64,000 bases of DNA from Irpex lacteus (Eukaryota > Basidiomycota > Agaricomycetes > Polyporales > Irpicaceae), in assembly GCA_001986395.2 (NCBI GenBank), contig MQVO02000015.1, forward strand, positions 744,001-808,000. Direction: 5' to 3'. This document shows, one piece after another, positions 35,073 to 45,578 of the stretch. Every line of letters begins with the position of its first letter. Position 1 is the first letter of the stretch. Position numbers and translations under genes: made by a program. A model generated the notes under the pieces. The model was not told where the DNA came from. It ran no database searches and was given only the letters and a program-made list of their open reading frames with translations.

Positions 35073-35468
35073 TCAGATATAAAACTTCCATGCTTGCATT
35101 TCCTCTAAAGTATGGATGACACCAATGACATCGACGCTCGTGCCAATTTCGGGGACGACCTTACGAGAGACAATCAGGGCCATTTGAGAACGTAGCACGA
35201 GAACCAGGCGTACATCGTAAAGGAGCACCCGCAAGAGCTTACAGTCCGCGGTCTTCACTAACACCACAGAGCCCTGGTTCGTATAGCATGCATCAACATC
35301 CGGATTTGACACTCGTCGAGAGTGTGTACGTACCCTCTCACTAAGTCCCACAGTTATGACACCTTTGAAATGAACTGTACGCCCAAGAAAGCGTGTCAGC
35401 TCGGACTTGCTCCGTAGCTGAGGTAGTTTGAGCTGGAGTGGGTTGGATGGTTCCGTCTGGGCTGGCAT
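35073..35468 (-). CDS. Small OB-fold-like protein (Ten1/RPA3-like?)
   Basis: The frame is open for 131 codons, but two in-phase segments look like introns (about 60 bp with GTACGT...AACCAG and 54 bp with GTACGC...GTAAG). Removing both leaves 93 residues with a clear beta-barrel rhythm: LTRFLGRTVHFKGVITVGL, then GSVVLVKTADCKLLRVLLYD, then GTSVDVIGVIHTLEEM. A 'GRxVxFxGxI ... GTxVxVIGxI' pattern of this size is typical of small OB-fold proteins such as Ten1 (telomere CST complex) and RPA3 (replication protein A). The fold is a reasonable guess; the specific family is speculative. It lies in the same orientation as the FHA kinases. Confidence 0.5.
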   Translation of the reverse strand: MPAQTEPSNPLQLKLPQLRSKSELTRFLGRTVHFKGVITVGLSERVRTHSRRVSNPDVDACYTNQGSVVLVKTADCKLLRVLLYDVRLVLVLRSQMALIVSRKVVPEIGTSVDVIGVIHTLEEMQAWKFYI

Positions 35469-37213
35469 GATGGATGGGCAGTGATCAACGATAGAGGGCG
35501 AAAGACAGGAGGTTGTCGACGAAGACGCTTATGAAGACAGATATTGTTTGTGCACTGATTGTCCTTGAGTGTCCATCGACTTAGTATGCCGTGTGACAAC
35601 TGCGGCCCGAACGACTACTTAATGTCGGGTCGACGTTCCATGCATATGTATGAACTGGAAGTATGGGCATGATATCATTAGAGATGTCGGTCAACTGTGA
35701 GACAATAGTAAGATATTCGCACCGAATGGAAGAGCAGACGTTAACGTCATTGTGGTCTGCCTTGAGATCTCAACACCGACAACAGTTGAGTACATGCCTG
35801 TCCATCCCAATGCTGAGTACCTGCAACTTAGAAGACGGCGGAATAGTATATAGCGACCGTACCGTGGTACCAGGCAGCGGACGACAAGCATCGTCACGCC
35901 GCATGATAAGAATGTAGTACGTCATGGCAAAGTTCAAAGCTGTATGCGCGCCTGTTTACATAAGGAATCCTTATTTGCTGGCGTTAATCGTTCTCACTGC
36001 CGTTAACGTTATGAGTGTTAATAACGACAAGGCTGGAGTTCTGACAGTACGTCTAAAAAGGTTTGCCAGTCATATCGACACATGATCCAGACTAATGCTC
36101 AGCTTGCAGGGCCTTGTTTTTGTGTACCCAAGCGTTTATAAGTAACGTTTTAGATATGTGCAAAAATCCGACGACGCATTACATATTCATTCGCCGACGA
36201 AATAATGCCTAGAGGTAACTCACAGCCGCTTTCGGATCAGACAATGTATAAGCTCATGGGCAGATGTGATTGGTTCTGGCTGGCAAGTCTTTATAGTCTG
36301 ACTTTCGATAGAGTTGCTATTCCGCACAACAGGATAAATTGTCGCACCTTATCTGCCTTTGCAGCTCACGTTGTTTATAGGCATATCAGCAAGTAGCTAA
36401 CGAGACTCTGTATTCACCGATGCTGGAATACTAGCCGGCTCCCACAAGATATGGTACTTATCCCTGCATAAAGCTCCAGCGCATCACGTCGCAGCGTCGG
36501 TGACATTTGGAGTACAATCTCACATACAAGCAGGAGCGACATTTGGGCTTTTTACTTGGAAAGAGAGGTCACACGAGAAGACTAAGGCACTTGTAATCGG
36601 ACTACATGGGCTACAATGCTGAAGGTGACTGTTAACGCTGGGACTAAGCTGCGTCTCTCGAAGCAGTCACCCTACGATACAAAGTCCTTACTGATATCTT
36701 ATCTCGGAGTCGAGCCAGACAGTGGTCTGTAATGTTGCGAGGATATATTTACGGTCGCGACGAGTTTACTGATTGTATCTCCGGTGCATTGCTCACGCAA
36801 ACATTACCTACTCTAATGTAGACAGCATGCCAGAGGCGGGAGCTCTGAGAACTTCGCCCAACATTATCACGAAAAAGGCCGATAAGTACATTGTTAGGAT
36901 CGTAAGACTCGTTAGACTAAGGTTACACGTCCAGCAGCCATCGCTATGAGAACAATCACCAAAGCCGAAACTGCCACACAGACAAACACAGCCCCTCCTG
37001 ACAGTCTGCCAAGCATGTATGAGGCACGATCTCTAACGGAGAGGCGACCTGAAGCTACGTCGCATGAGATTCATATTCCACCTCTCACAGAAGGAATAGC
37101 TTACAAGGGTTCGCTGGCTGCCATAGGGCGATTTTCGTGGAGGACGCCGTGGCTATACGAAAAAGCCCTGCATGATCGTCCGAGTATGCCTATGACTTCA
37201 CGTTAGTAATATA
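35469..37213. other. Intergenic, no firm gene
   Basis: A frame of 86 codons at 36946-37206 (+) is the best candidate but has no recognisable domain. The rest is AT-rich with short frames only. Confidence 0.3.
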
Positions 37214-38399
37214 TTATTGTATGTGCAAAATTTGGATCGTACAGCGATACAGTTGAGCTGCGCGACACCTGCAGAGATGGATTACTCGAAAGTCACGTAT
37301 GAGATTCAAAGACAACGTACTCGAATGCAGCACTGCCTGCAGTTCTTCTCCTGACAGAGACCACAACTGGGCTGCGCTACGTTCATAGCGGCTCAATAGA
37401 ACCCCTCCTTCGTGTATGAATAGAATCGGGCACTCGAGGCCACATTTCGGGTCCGCGAGAAGCTCTTGCCTTCTGCTTGGCACGTCGATCATGTCAATTC
37501 CGCCAGTCATGACCACTGCCAGGTGCTTTGCGTCCGGTGAAAGGGCAGTACTCCCTCTATATCACGTGAGTCAGCTGTCGCAAAGCAGATGCTAAGAGGG
37601 ATACTGACATGGGCACAGACGTGTTGAGGATCGTATGTACGATCTGGCCAGAATATACGTTCCACACCCTCATCTACAATGAGTTTGTTGCAGGTTACAA
37701 AGATGTTTTCTCGCTCACTGGATGCCATGGTTTCGATAAGAAACGATCAGTTGCGATGGAAGAGTGGCGGTTCGTTCCGCTGCTGATTCAAGCCAATGTA
37801 ATGATGTTATGGTGACGTCGGTGGAGGCATTGGCATGAGAGGTAGGGGGAGATGTCAACTGTTGCAGCCCGGCCCATGTACCTAGTCGTTCCCAGAGGTT
37901 AGCTATGGTATTTCTCCAATAATCACTATCTAAGCGTACCCTCCAGTGCGTTACGCCTCCATATCCTGACGTCTTTCCCGCATCCAGTGGCCAGGTACGT
38001 GTTGCCGTGACTGATCGCCATTTTTTCAATCTGGTGTCCTCTGCAAACTGTTCCTACTACCAGGATAGATTTCTGCGAAACAGTGTGGTGAATCTCTGGT
38101 AATAAAGTAGACGAAGTAGCACGGCATACCTGAAGTAATGAAACAGTCATGATAGTCCCATCTCGCCTACAACATACAAGTACTATATCTGACACCCATA
38201 GCATCGCGCTGATGGCTATTAGACATTCGATCCTAACGGCAAGCGCACCATTATCAGCATGAAAGATAAGAAGCGAAGAATCTTCTGCAGCTGAGAGCCA
38301 GCTGCCCGAGTTATTGAGGGAAATACAAGTGATATTTTTCAGGTCTTTGCGAGACCATCGACGACTATACTGCAGGACGCTGGCAGTCGATTCGGACAT
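37214..38399 (-). CDS. WD40-repeat protein
   Basis: A multi-exon gene from ATG at 38399 to a stop at 37214. WD40-like blades are visible: ITCISLNNSGSWLSAAEDSS followed by LLIFHADNGAL, then VLVCCRRDGTIMTVSLLQ, then IEKMAISHGNTYLATGCGKD followed by VRIWRR. Later come VTITSLHWLES and, in the last exon, TALSPDAKHLAVVMTGGIDM and AAQLWSLSGEELQAVL. The protein is probably a single seven-bladed propeller acting as a protein-binding platform. Such WD40 genes are expanded in mushrooms and mostly lack assigned roles. Exon borders are approximate, and the order of blades suggests no large deletion. Confidence 0.7.
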
Positions 38400-39988
38400 G
38401 GCTTCGAGATTTCAGGGGGGCAACGTTCTACGAGATGCGTCCTTTCAGCCCACTGTTGTGCATATAGTACGTACTCGGCGTCTCCCAGTCTCCGCTCAAA
38501 CGAGAATGAAGCGTGCCCAGCATGCGCCTGTGCGTCTCCATTATCTCCTATTAATTAGGCATTGGCGGAAGGCCTTTTGTTATTTTCTAACCTATTGATT
38601 GGATACGTATCGGAATTCTGGTCAGTATATGTCACACAGTCACGCCCACAGCCACAAACCTCGACAGGTCCCGGAAACCTCTGTGTAATGAGCACCGAGT
38701 ATCGTTGAAGATGAACCATCGTAGCATGTTTTTCATTTCGGTCGAAGTTGCGATGATATCGATCAGCCCCAAAGACACTCCCATGGAGACTTTTCCGGAC
38801 ATCGGCCCAGGTCGAGTTGGCTTCCGAGCCCTACATCGACTCCTATCTAGAGTGTCCGCGGGCAATCCTAAATAAAGCAGTCAATACAATAATGCGACCG
38901 CTGGTACCCGCCCTGTTGCCGAGCCATCACCGAGCAAATATACTGCGCAAGCTCGACATCTGCGATAGAGCTTGAAGAGAGTCTGGTACCGATGCGCATC
39001 TGCGCCCTATGGAAATAAAAACTCATATTCATCTTGAGGCACGTAGTCTCAGCAGTGCGAACCGACTCGGTCTGTCGACGTCACCGTTATCAACGAACAC
39101 GGTGACCTGGTCATGATGGCCGACGTATCATACCGTGATTGTTCAGGATCTGTTTCCCTGGTAAGCCAAGTGACCTAGCCAGAACGAAAGATGTGTCGTA
39201 ATCAGAAAAGGAGGCGAGGCATGGTGCCATAACTCACCGTCACCTGAGTCACTGACGGAGCTCGAGAGTATGCTAGGTAGGCAAAGCTTTCTGGATGTTC
39301 AAGTCGGGAGAGAAATACTGTATTGCCAAGTATGTATGTATAGTAGCGGGGCGACGTCGACAGGGCGGTGAAGGTCGGTGAGCGCTAGCGAGTCAAGCTC
39401 ACTGATCCGCCCTGCGCTTAGTAAGCACTTGTTCGCTCGCAGACTGACGACCCCGGCCCAAATACACTTTTCCAGACAACCGCGAGAAGTGGTGCAGTGG
39501 TCCGTTGTTTGCTCACATGTAGCGTGCGGTTTTTGCATCACGTTCCACAGGATTGAACTATTGGAGAAGGTGCAGTCACAGTCCAGCTAGTACCGCACAT
39601 CGAGACTTGACAAGCTTGACAGACACGATACTTAATATGATATAAGTCACTGGCGCATTTTATAGTACAGGTCCTACTACAGGAAGAGACCTGCTATGAC
39701 GGTATTTTCATCCAAGCTCATGACAGCATTTGTTACAGAGGGCAGTTTCCTCATCTGCAAATACGTTTGCTTCACAGGTGGTAACCAGATACTATGACGA
39801 AATGTGGTAGATCTCTGGTACGCACAATCCCTAAAGTACGAGTCGTTATTCCAAGCTGTAAGTTCAAAATTTAACTGCACGTGTCAGATACAAGATCTGC
39901 CCTACGGCATCTATCGATGGCACTCACGAAACGCATATAAAGCCAAGCGTTGAGCAACAAGCCGTCTCCTTACTCGTATTTCGCTATA
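38400..39988. other. Intergenic, no gene supported
   Basis: Only short frames are present, none with motifs. The upstream sequence of the gene at 39989 shows no obvious TATA box. Confidence 0.3.
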
Positions 39989-40863
39989 ATGCCTGAGGAG
40001 CCAAATGAAGAATTGACTCTTCGCCCTCTCAGTGACTCAGCCATGCCACCTTCCACAGGACCAAACGTACGTTGGCTAATCTCTGTTCTTCTACTGTACT
40101 TAATACCTCGTAACAGAATGTTTCTCAGGAGACAGCGAGCGACGACCTTCCTGGAAGCAATGACTCGACAATCACCTATCCTCCTCGCCCTTTGTGGGGC
40201 TCGTCTGAGAGCCTGAGTGCCCCCCCTTACACTGCGCCTCCCGACGACGACCCATCACCCGAGGAGAGCGATGCGGCATCTTCGCTTTCTAAGGAAGATG
40301 ACACCACATCGCTTCCGGCATTGCTTCCTAGAGAGCATGATTCAAGCCCGTCGCACCGTCGTCGTCTTTCGTGGGGCTCGTCTGGGAGTCTGGGTGCTTC
40401 CGTTTACACCATGCCCCCCGCCAACGGCCCATCACTCGAGAAGGGCGATGCAACATTTTCGCTTTCCAAGGAAGATGGCACCACGTCGCTCCCAAGAGAG
40501 CATGGTTTGAGCCCTTCGCACCCCGAGAAGAATGTACCGACGGATAATGAGGAAGCGGTAATGAACTCTCTCCTTGATGGAACGGTGCGTGCCTAGGGAC
40601 TTTTACTCGATGCTCCTGAAGCCTTACTTATACACATGGTTTCTACGTCACAGGAGAGAACCATTCTTCGACGCATGCGCAAGAACGGCGTTGCTAACGT
40701 CGTCATTAAGCATTACTATTATAAGCAGGCTGATGAAAAAGCGAAGAGCTGGAGAGATGTGTTTGAAAGGGTAGTTTTTGCGCTGTTCTTTGTGTCTCTC
40801 GGCATCCTTCTTGCTTTGAGATTCCATTACGACGTTTTGTGTAGAGTACGGGCCTTGGCTTAA
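39989..40863 (+). CDS. Tail-anchored Ser/Pro-rich protein with an internal duplication
   Basis: The ATG at 39989 begins MPEEPNEELTLRPLSDS. A short intron follows at about 40066-40117, then a long exon with two tandem units, and after another intron the exon ILRRMRKNGVANVVIKHYYY leads to one hydrophobic helix (VVFALFFVSLGILLALRF) five to ten residues before the end. The units share WGSSxSLxA, DDDPSPEES/NGPSLEKGD and SLSKEDxTTSLP. The build (disordered acidic N-part plus C-terminal membrane anchor) suggests a tail-anchored membrane protein facing the cytosol. I do not recognise a family. Confidence 0.6.
40194..40535 (+). repeat. 177-bp tandem duplication inside a coding exon
   Basis: GTGGGGCTCGTCTG recurs at 40194 and 40371, and the following sequence repeats with scattered substitutions. 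The second unit lacks about 12 bp, and both stay in frame. Confidence 0.8.
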
Positions 40864-40977
40864 CGTAGTTTGCAATCAACACTGTGTTAGGAACGAATCC
40901 CGCTGTGCTCAAGTCGAACTAACTGCCCATTTAAAATACAAATTCCTGATGTATATACATGAACGTAAAAATCGTAA

Positions 40978-42046
40978 TCAGGATGTGGTGTTTGTGATCG
41001 CATCGGCTTTATCTCTGTAACGACGGGCGAGGCTATTTGGGACGATATACGAAGGTTTACCGTTGTTGGTAATGACAAACTGACGAAGTCTATGATCACC
41101 AGGGACTACAATTGTCTCTGTTTCGACAAGAGGAGTCCACACTATGGGACGCAACGCCGTACATCTCCAGGCTTGATGTTTGGTCCTCCACGAGTGAAGG
41201 AAAATGTCGTTGAGCTCCAATAAGCTGTCTTTGGCCAGCTCTGGAGGATGCTCGATAGGGTAATCGGACTGCGAGGCGAACCAGCCAATATCTATCTTGG
41301 AATCGCGAATACGCCTAGTTTGTCTTGCTTGAACCCTACTTGCGGGGACCTGTAGTATACGCGTCATATATGAAACATCAGTGTTCTATATAGCTAGCCC
41401 CAATATGAGTTGACGGCGTACTGTCGGTCTTGGCTGTACTTCAACTTCTTCGGATTCCGGTGCGAAGGATGGTGCTCCTTTTTTAGAAGGCTGTATTATT
41501 TGTCAACCTCTGGAACATCAAATTGCGCACCGTTCAACTTACGGTCGGTAGTGGTGGGGCAGCTGCTGTAGTAGTTACGTTTCTGGCTGTTCGATCGGCC
41601 TGTGAGGGCCTGTGCAGTGTGAGCACACTTTGTGCGTGGCGATCGTTATCAGTAGCGAACCCATGGACGTCGAATTGTGAAACTTACGTATGGTCTTTCT
41701 CTTCGTTCTGCTCTCCATGCGCTTCAACACGTTCATAGGAAGGTCTGTGCATGAATTTAGTGATTCAGGGTAAGATTTACGACAGCAAAGAGGCACCTCA
41801 CCCTTCGGGTTCATTTCCGTGTATAACCCCCTCATGCGTACGAAGAGAGGCGGCCGGATCTGCAGTCGGAAGTTGCAATGTGACGACTGTGTTTCTTGAC
41901 CAAGCCTGCTCGAATCTCCACGTAGTGACTTGAGAAATCCACTCATTCGAGGCCTGCATGTTGCCGGTGGTTTGTGGGAGGTCGAAAGTCTGAGGGCTGC
42001 AAACTGCAAAATCACTTACAGAAATGTAGACGTCTGGGAGAGCCAT
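40978..42046 (-). CDS. Hypothetical protein, five exons
   Basis: Exons join in phase from ATG 42046 (MALPDVYISVSDFAVCSPQT) through EPEG|PSYERVEAHGEQNEEKDH|T, a Thr/Ala/Pro linker, PSKKGAPSFAPESEEVEVQP, and a large last exon starting VPASRVQARQTRRIR and ending DKADAITNTTS. Introns are about 50-80 bp with good donors (GTGAGG, GTAAGT, GTAAGT, GTACGC). The last exon contains a compact conserved-looking block, WRTKHQAWRCTALRPIVWTP followed by HRLRQFVITNNGKPSYIVPN. I do not recognise the family. A further frame upstream at 42142-42537 (-) might add 5' exons. Confidence 0.5.
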
Positions 42047-42673
42047 GGGATACAAAACCGACCCTGCGTAGATTCAATCGTAGCGTGCATGTGATCAGGC
42101 AAGATACGATACGTGTAATGTACGTACGCACCATACACAAATCATCGGGGTTCATCCGTGAAAGCTCTCTCCTGATGGCAAGTGGTCCCTAGACGTATGG
42201 TCCACGCTGCATCGTGCTTCTCTTGCATTGAATAGTAGTCAGGGACAGTTCCGGAAATGAAAACCTTGCGTCGAAAGTAATGGAGCGCATGCGGATTGTG
42301 GCGCGATAACGCTGAGAAGGCGGAAAAGAACCCACACTCAAGTGTCAGCAACAATATCATGCGGGCCCATAATGAGTCACACACTGATGAAAGCAACCCC
42401 ACACCAACCCCCACTGAATTTTCCCACAGCACGAGCGAAGTGTGATGTCTGTAATGCATTAATAGCAGATAGGGAAGAGTGTTCCGACCAACGGTACTCA
42501 CTAAAGACCCCGTTTCACGAGCCCCGTGTACCGTCATCGATAGGGCATGATCATCCTACTCCGCCGTAGGATAGTCTTAGCACGCGAGTTTCACAGGCAA
42601 TTGTACACGAGAAGCGAATGACACGAATAAATATTGTTTCAATTCCAAAATTTGCGTCAAGTCATGCACCTGA

Positions 42674-44882
42674 TTACCATAACTCGACAAAGTTCTCGGA
42701 GCCAATTAAAGCTATAGTTTCCCTCTGCATACGGCGAAGATCGGACGCGGCCTGGATCTGGAGTGGAGTTTCCGTAGTGAACGTGGCGGGCTGGAGAATC
42801 ATGTTTAGGGCGAGGGCGCGAAGGGTTTCGGTGCAAGTGTCCGTCTCAAGCTGCAAGACGGCCAGCTCGAAGACTTCGCATTCCCGTGGGGAGAGCATAT
42901 CTTGCAGTAGTTCATACCGCTTACTGAGTCGTGCAGCCCTCTGAGCGAGGATAGTGCGATGCCTGACAGCGTGCTCGAGAGAGATCAAGCGGTTTCGCTC
43001 TTGAGCGGCCGGACGATTCGTCTGGCGAGCGATATCTTCCATCAGGCGTAGTTGGGTACGCGCGATAGCATCTAAATCACGAAGCTTTTTCTGTGAAGTA
43101 TGTTAGCAGAGCCCATTTGCACTATGTACAACGTGTCTCACCTCATGTGGTGATGGGCCTCGTTCCAAAGCCTCGGAGTCGGAGTCGGTGATATTGTCGT
43201 CGTCTTCAGGGGCTTGGTGAGGAAGTCCATCGTCGGTGGCGTGTTCGGGTAATTGTTGGTCGCCATCGGCGTTGTCGCCCGTGGCTACATGCTGTTGAGT
43301 GCTTGGACCTGCAAAAATGTCCTAGAGGCAGTCGCAGATGAGTGGCTGTTAGATCACGAGCAAATGTGGCCTTACATTTGGTTGTTCCTGTTCTTCAGGG
43401 TGATCTTCGCGAGGAGCATCAGCCGATGCAGCGCTACTGCCGCTAGGAGGTGCGGGGCTGAGCCCTCCGTTGGGCTGGACAGTGACGGTACCTGAACTGC
43501 CTTCCACAGACGGCTTCTACAAATCTTAACGATTGGACCATGCGAGAATCAACATTTAAAAGACGTACGGAGGTAGCGAAGGAAGGAGTGTCGACGCTGC
43601 GTGCCAGGGGCGTCTGACTGGACGAATCGGGTATAAGCTGCTGTTGTACGACTCGCGTCAGGAAAACAATAACTCGTTTGTAGAACGAGTACTCACAGCC
43701 GTATGAAAGATCTCATCCACGGCAGTTGTGCTATCGGCAACAGTGACCTGTGTAAGCGCTGTGAGCTTCGAGACGGCATAATAAGCACAGGACGACAGCC
43801 TACCGTCAGCGATGTCTGGCCATGTACAATAGCCGTGTCCATATGCACGGCAGTGCGGTCGGTGGTGGGCTGATAGAACGTAGCTATAAGTTTTGACACT
43901 GAAGGTAGTGATCGGTGACTTACTGTTGCCCCGATGTCTCCCAGCAATCCTTCTACGTTCATGCTCGAACCAAAGTGACCAGTGGGAGCTACAGAAGTGC
44001 CCTGAAAGAATGTCTGAATCCTAAACGGTATACAAGAGACAACAATCGGATGACATACCCTTGACGAGGCCGGGCTATGCAAAAACGCACGGCCGTCATC
44101 CACATCTACGACACTGGCGGTAGGAGTGACGCTGTCGTGACTGTCGATCCTCCCGTGATACTGGCGCTCATGGTCAGAAATAGAGCTCGTGCGATCCAAA
44201 CTCACGCCACGAGCAAACGGGAATTCGACTTGAGGCTGAGCACTAGCGCTGCGGGAAGAAGTGCTATCGACTTTGGGATGGTTGCTACCCTGGTCGCGGT
44301 CGCCAAGGTAAGAGAGAACACTGGCTTCGTCTTTGTCAGAGCGTTCTTCCTCGATGTCCGACATGTCCTTGTTTTCATCGATCTTCTCAGCTTGACCGCT
44401 GCCCGACTCCACGACCTCCGTATCCATGATGATATCATCCGTGTAAAAGTCTGTCTCGGTAGCCTGACAAACAGGAGACACACGTTAGCGGTTGAAAAAA
44501 TGAGCAAGCTGCATACCCACCATGTTATTGCGAGCTATCCCAGCAGATTCTAGCTCAAATGCACCAGGGGGATGGGCGAAGTCTTGAGACGAAAGCTGAA
44601 GGGAAGACCTCGTCAATATTACATAGCGAATTGGCTCTACTGTGCACGGCTGACCAGAATATTGGCGCTGCTCGAAGGAGCGGGGTCGGATGAATTCTTG
44701 GAAGTGAAGCGAGTTTTCATGCGGGATATAATGCTTGGGCGAGGGGGACGTGAGTTGCGATCCTGAGTCCTCTTTGGAGTGCGTCGCAATCGTTTGGTCG
44801 ATGTCGGGCTTGGTGATCGCGAATGTGGACGTTTAGGCGGGGAAGGAGTCTGCGTAATTGAGCGAGAGCGTGTATTCACCAT
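42674..44882 (-). CDS. Hypothetical protein, disordered N-part and helical C-part
   Basis: A multi-exon gene. The proposed ATG at 44882 begins MVNTRSRSITQTPSPPKRPH, a basic Ser/Pro-rich start. A middle exon is acidic (ENKDMSDIEEERSDKDEASV) and carries Ser-rich DRTSSISDHERQYH. Later exons are Pro/Ser-rich, and the C-terminal exon is helical (KKLRDLDAIARTQLRLMEDI ... LLQDMLSPRECEVFELAVLQ) with a stop at 42674. It looks like a nuclear protein with a long disordered region; no known domain is recognised. An open frame at 45014-45262 (-) could be a first exon, but I could not join it in phase. Confidence 0.5.
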
Positions 44883-45578
44883 GCCAGAGTTCACACTGTA
44901 GGAGGTCTTTCTTCGGGCGAGCGTATGAATACGAGAGGGCGAACGTATATACCCTTTCTGGTTTAACAGAGTGAGCGCTGAGTTAGTTAGAAGATAAGGG
45001 ACGAGCATACGTCTCACCTCATGGCTAGAGATGGAATTTCGAATCGCATGGTGGACTCAACGTGTGTAACACCCTTAGGCAATGAGGCGAGAGAGGTCAG
45101 ACAACGGCCCTCCAAGGTTGTCGTTGCAGGCAAGGATGTCGAATAGCCGCCAGAACCCTTGAACGACAGATCGGATTCAGAGAGAAGCGCTCGTAGCACC
45201 TCCAGCCGGGGCAGTCTCGTCGGCGAATGCAACGCTGTCCAAGAATAATGGGTAAAGTACATTTTTCTGGACCTGAAAACTACGAGAAATATATTAATTC
45301 CACGAGGTCACAGCATGCATCAATATACCTATCTTTCAGACAATAATGCCTTATAGTACACGCAAGCTGCATACTCTCGGTGTCGTTCTTTCTTGCTATG
45401 TCCAGTGGCGTTCAAAGAGGCGTTCAAAGAAAATCCATACCACACAAGATTCACCACTACTCTATGGCAAGACCTAGTAGCGATGAGAGCAGAGTTGCGC
45501 GACGTGTTAAGACAACGTTGCTTCCTTCGTTGAACTCTGGCCCTCCGCGGACGGCACTCATCTTCTCGGAAGGTTCGC

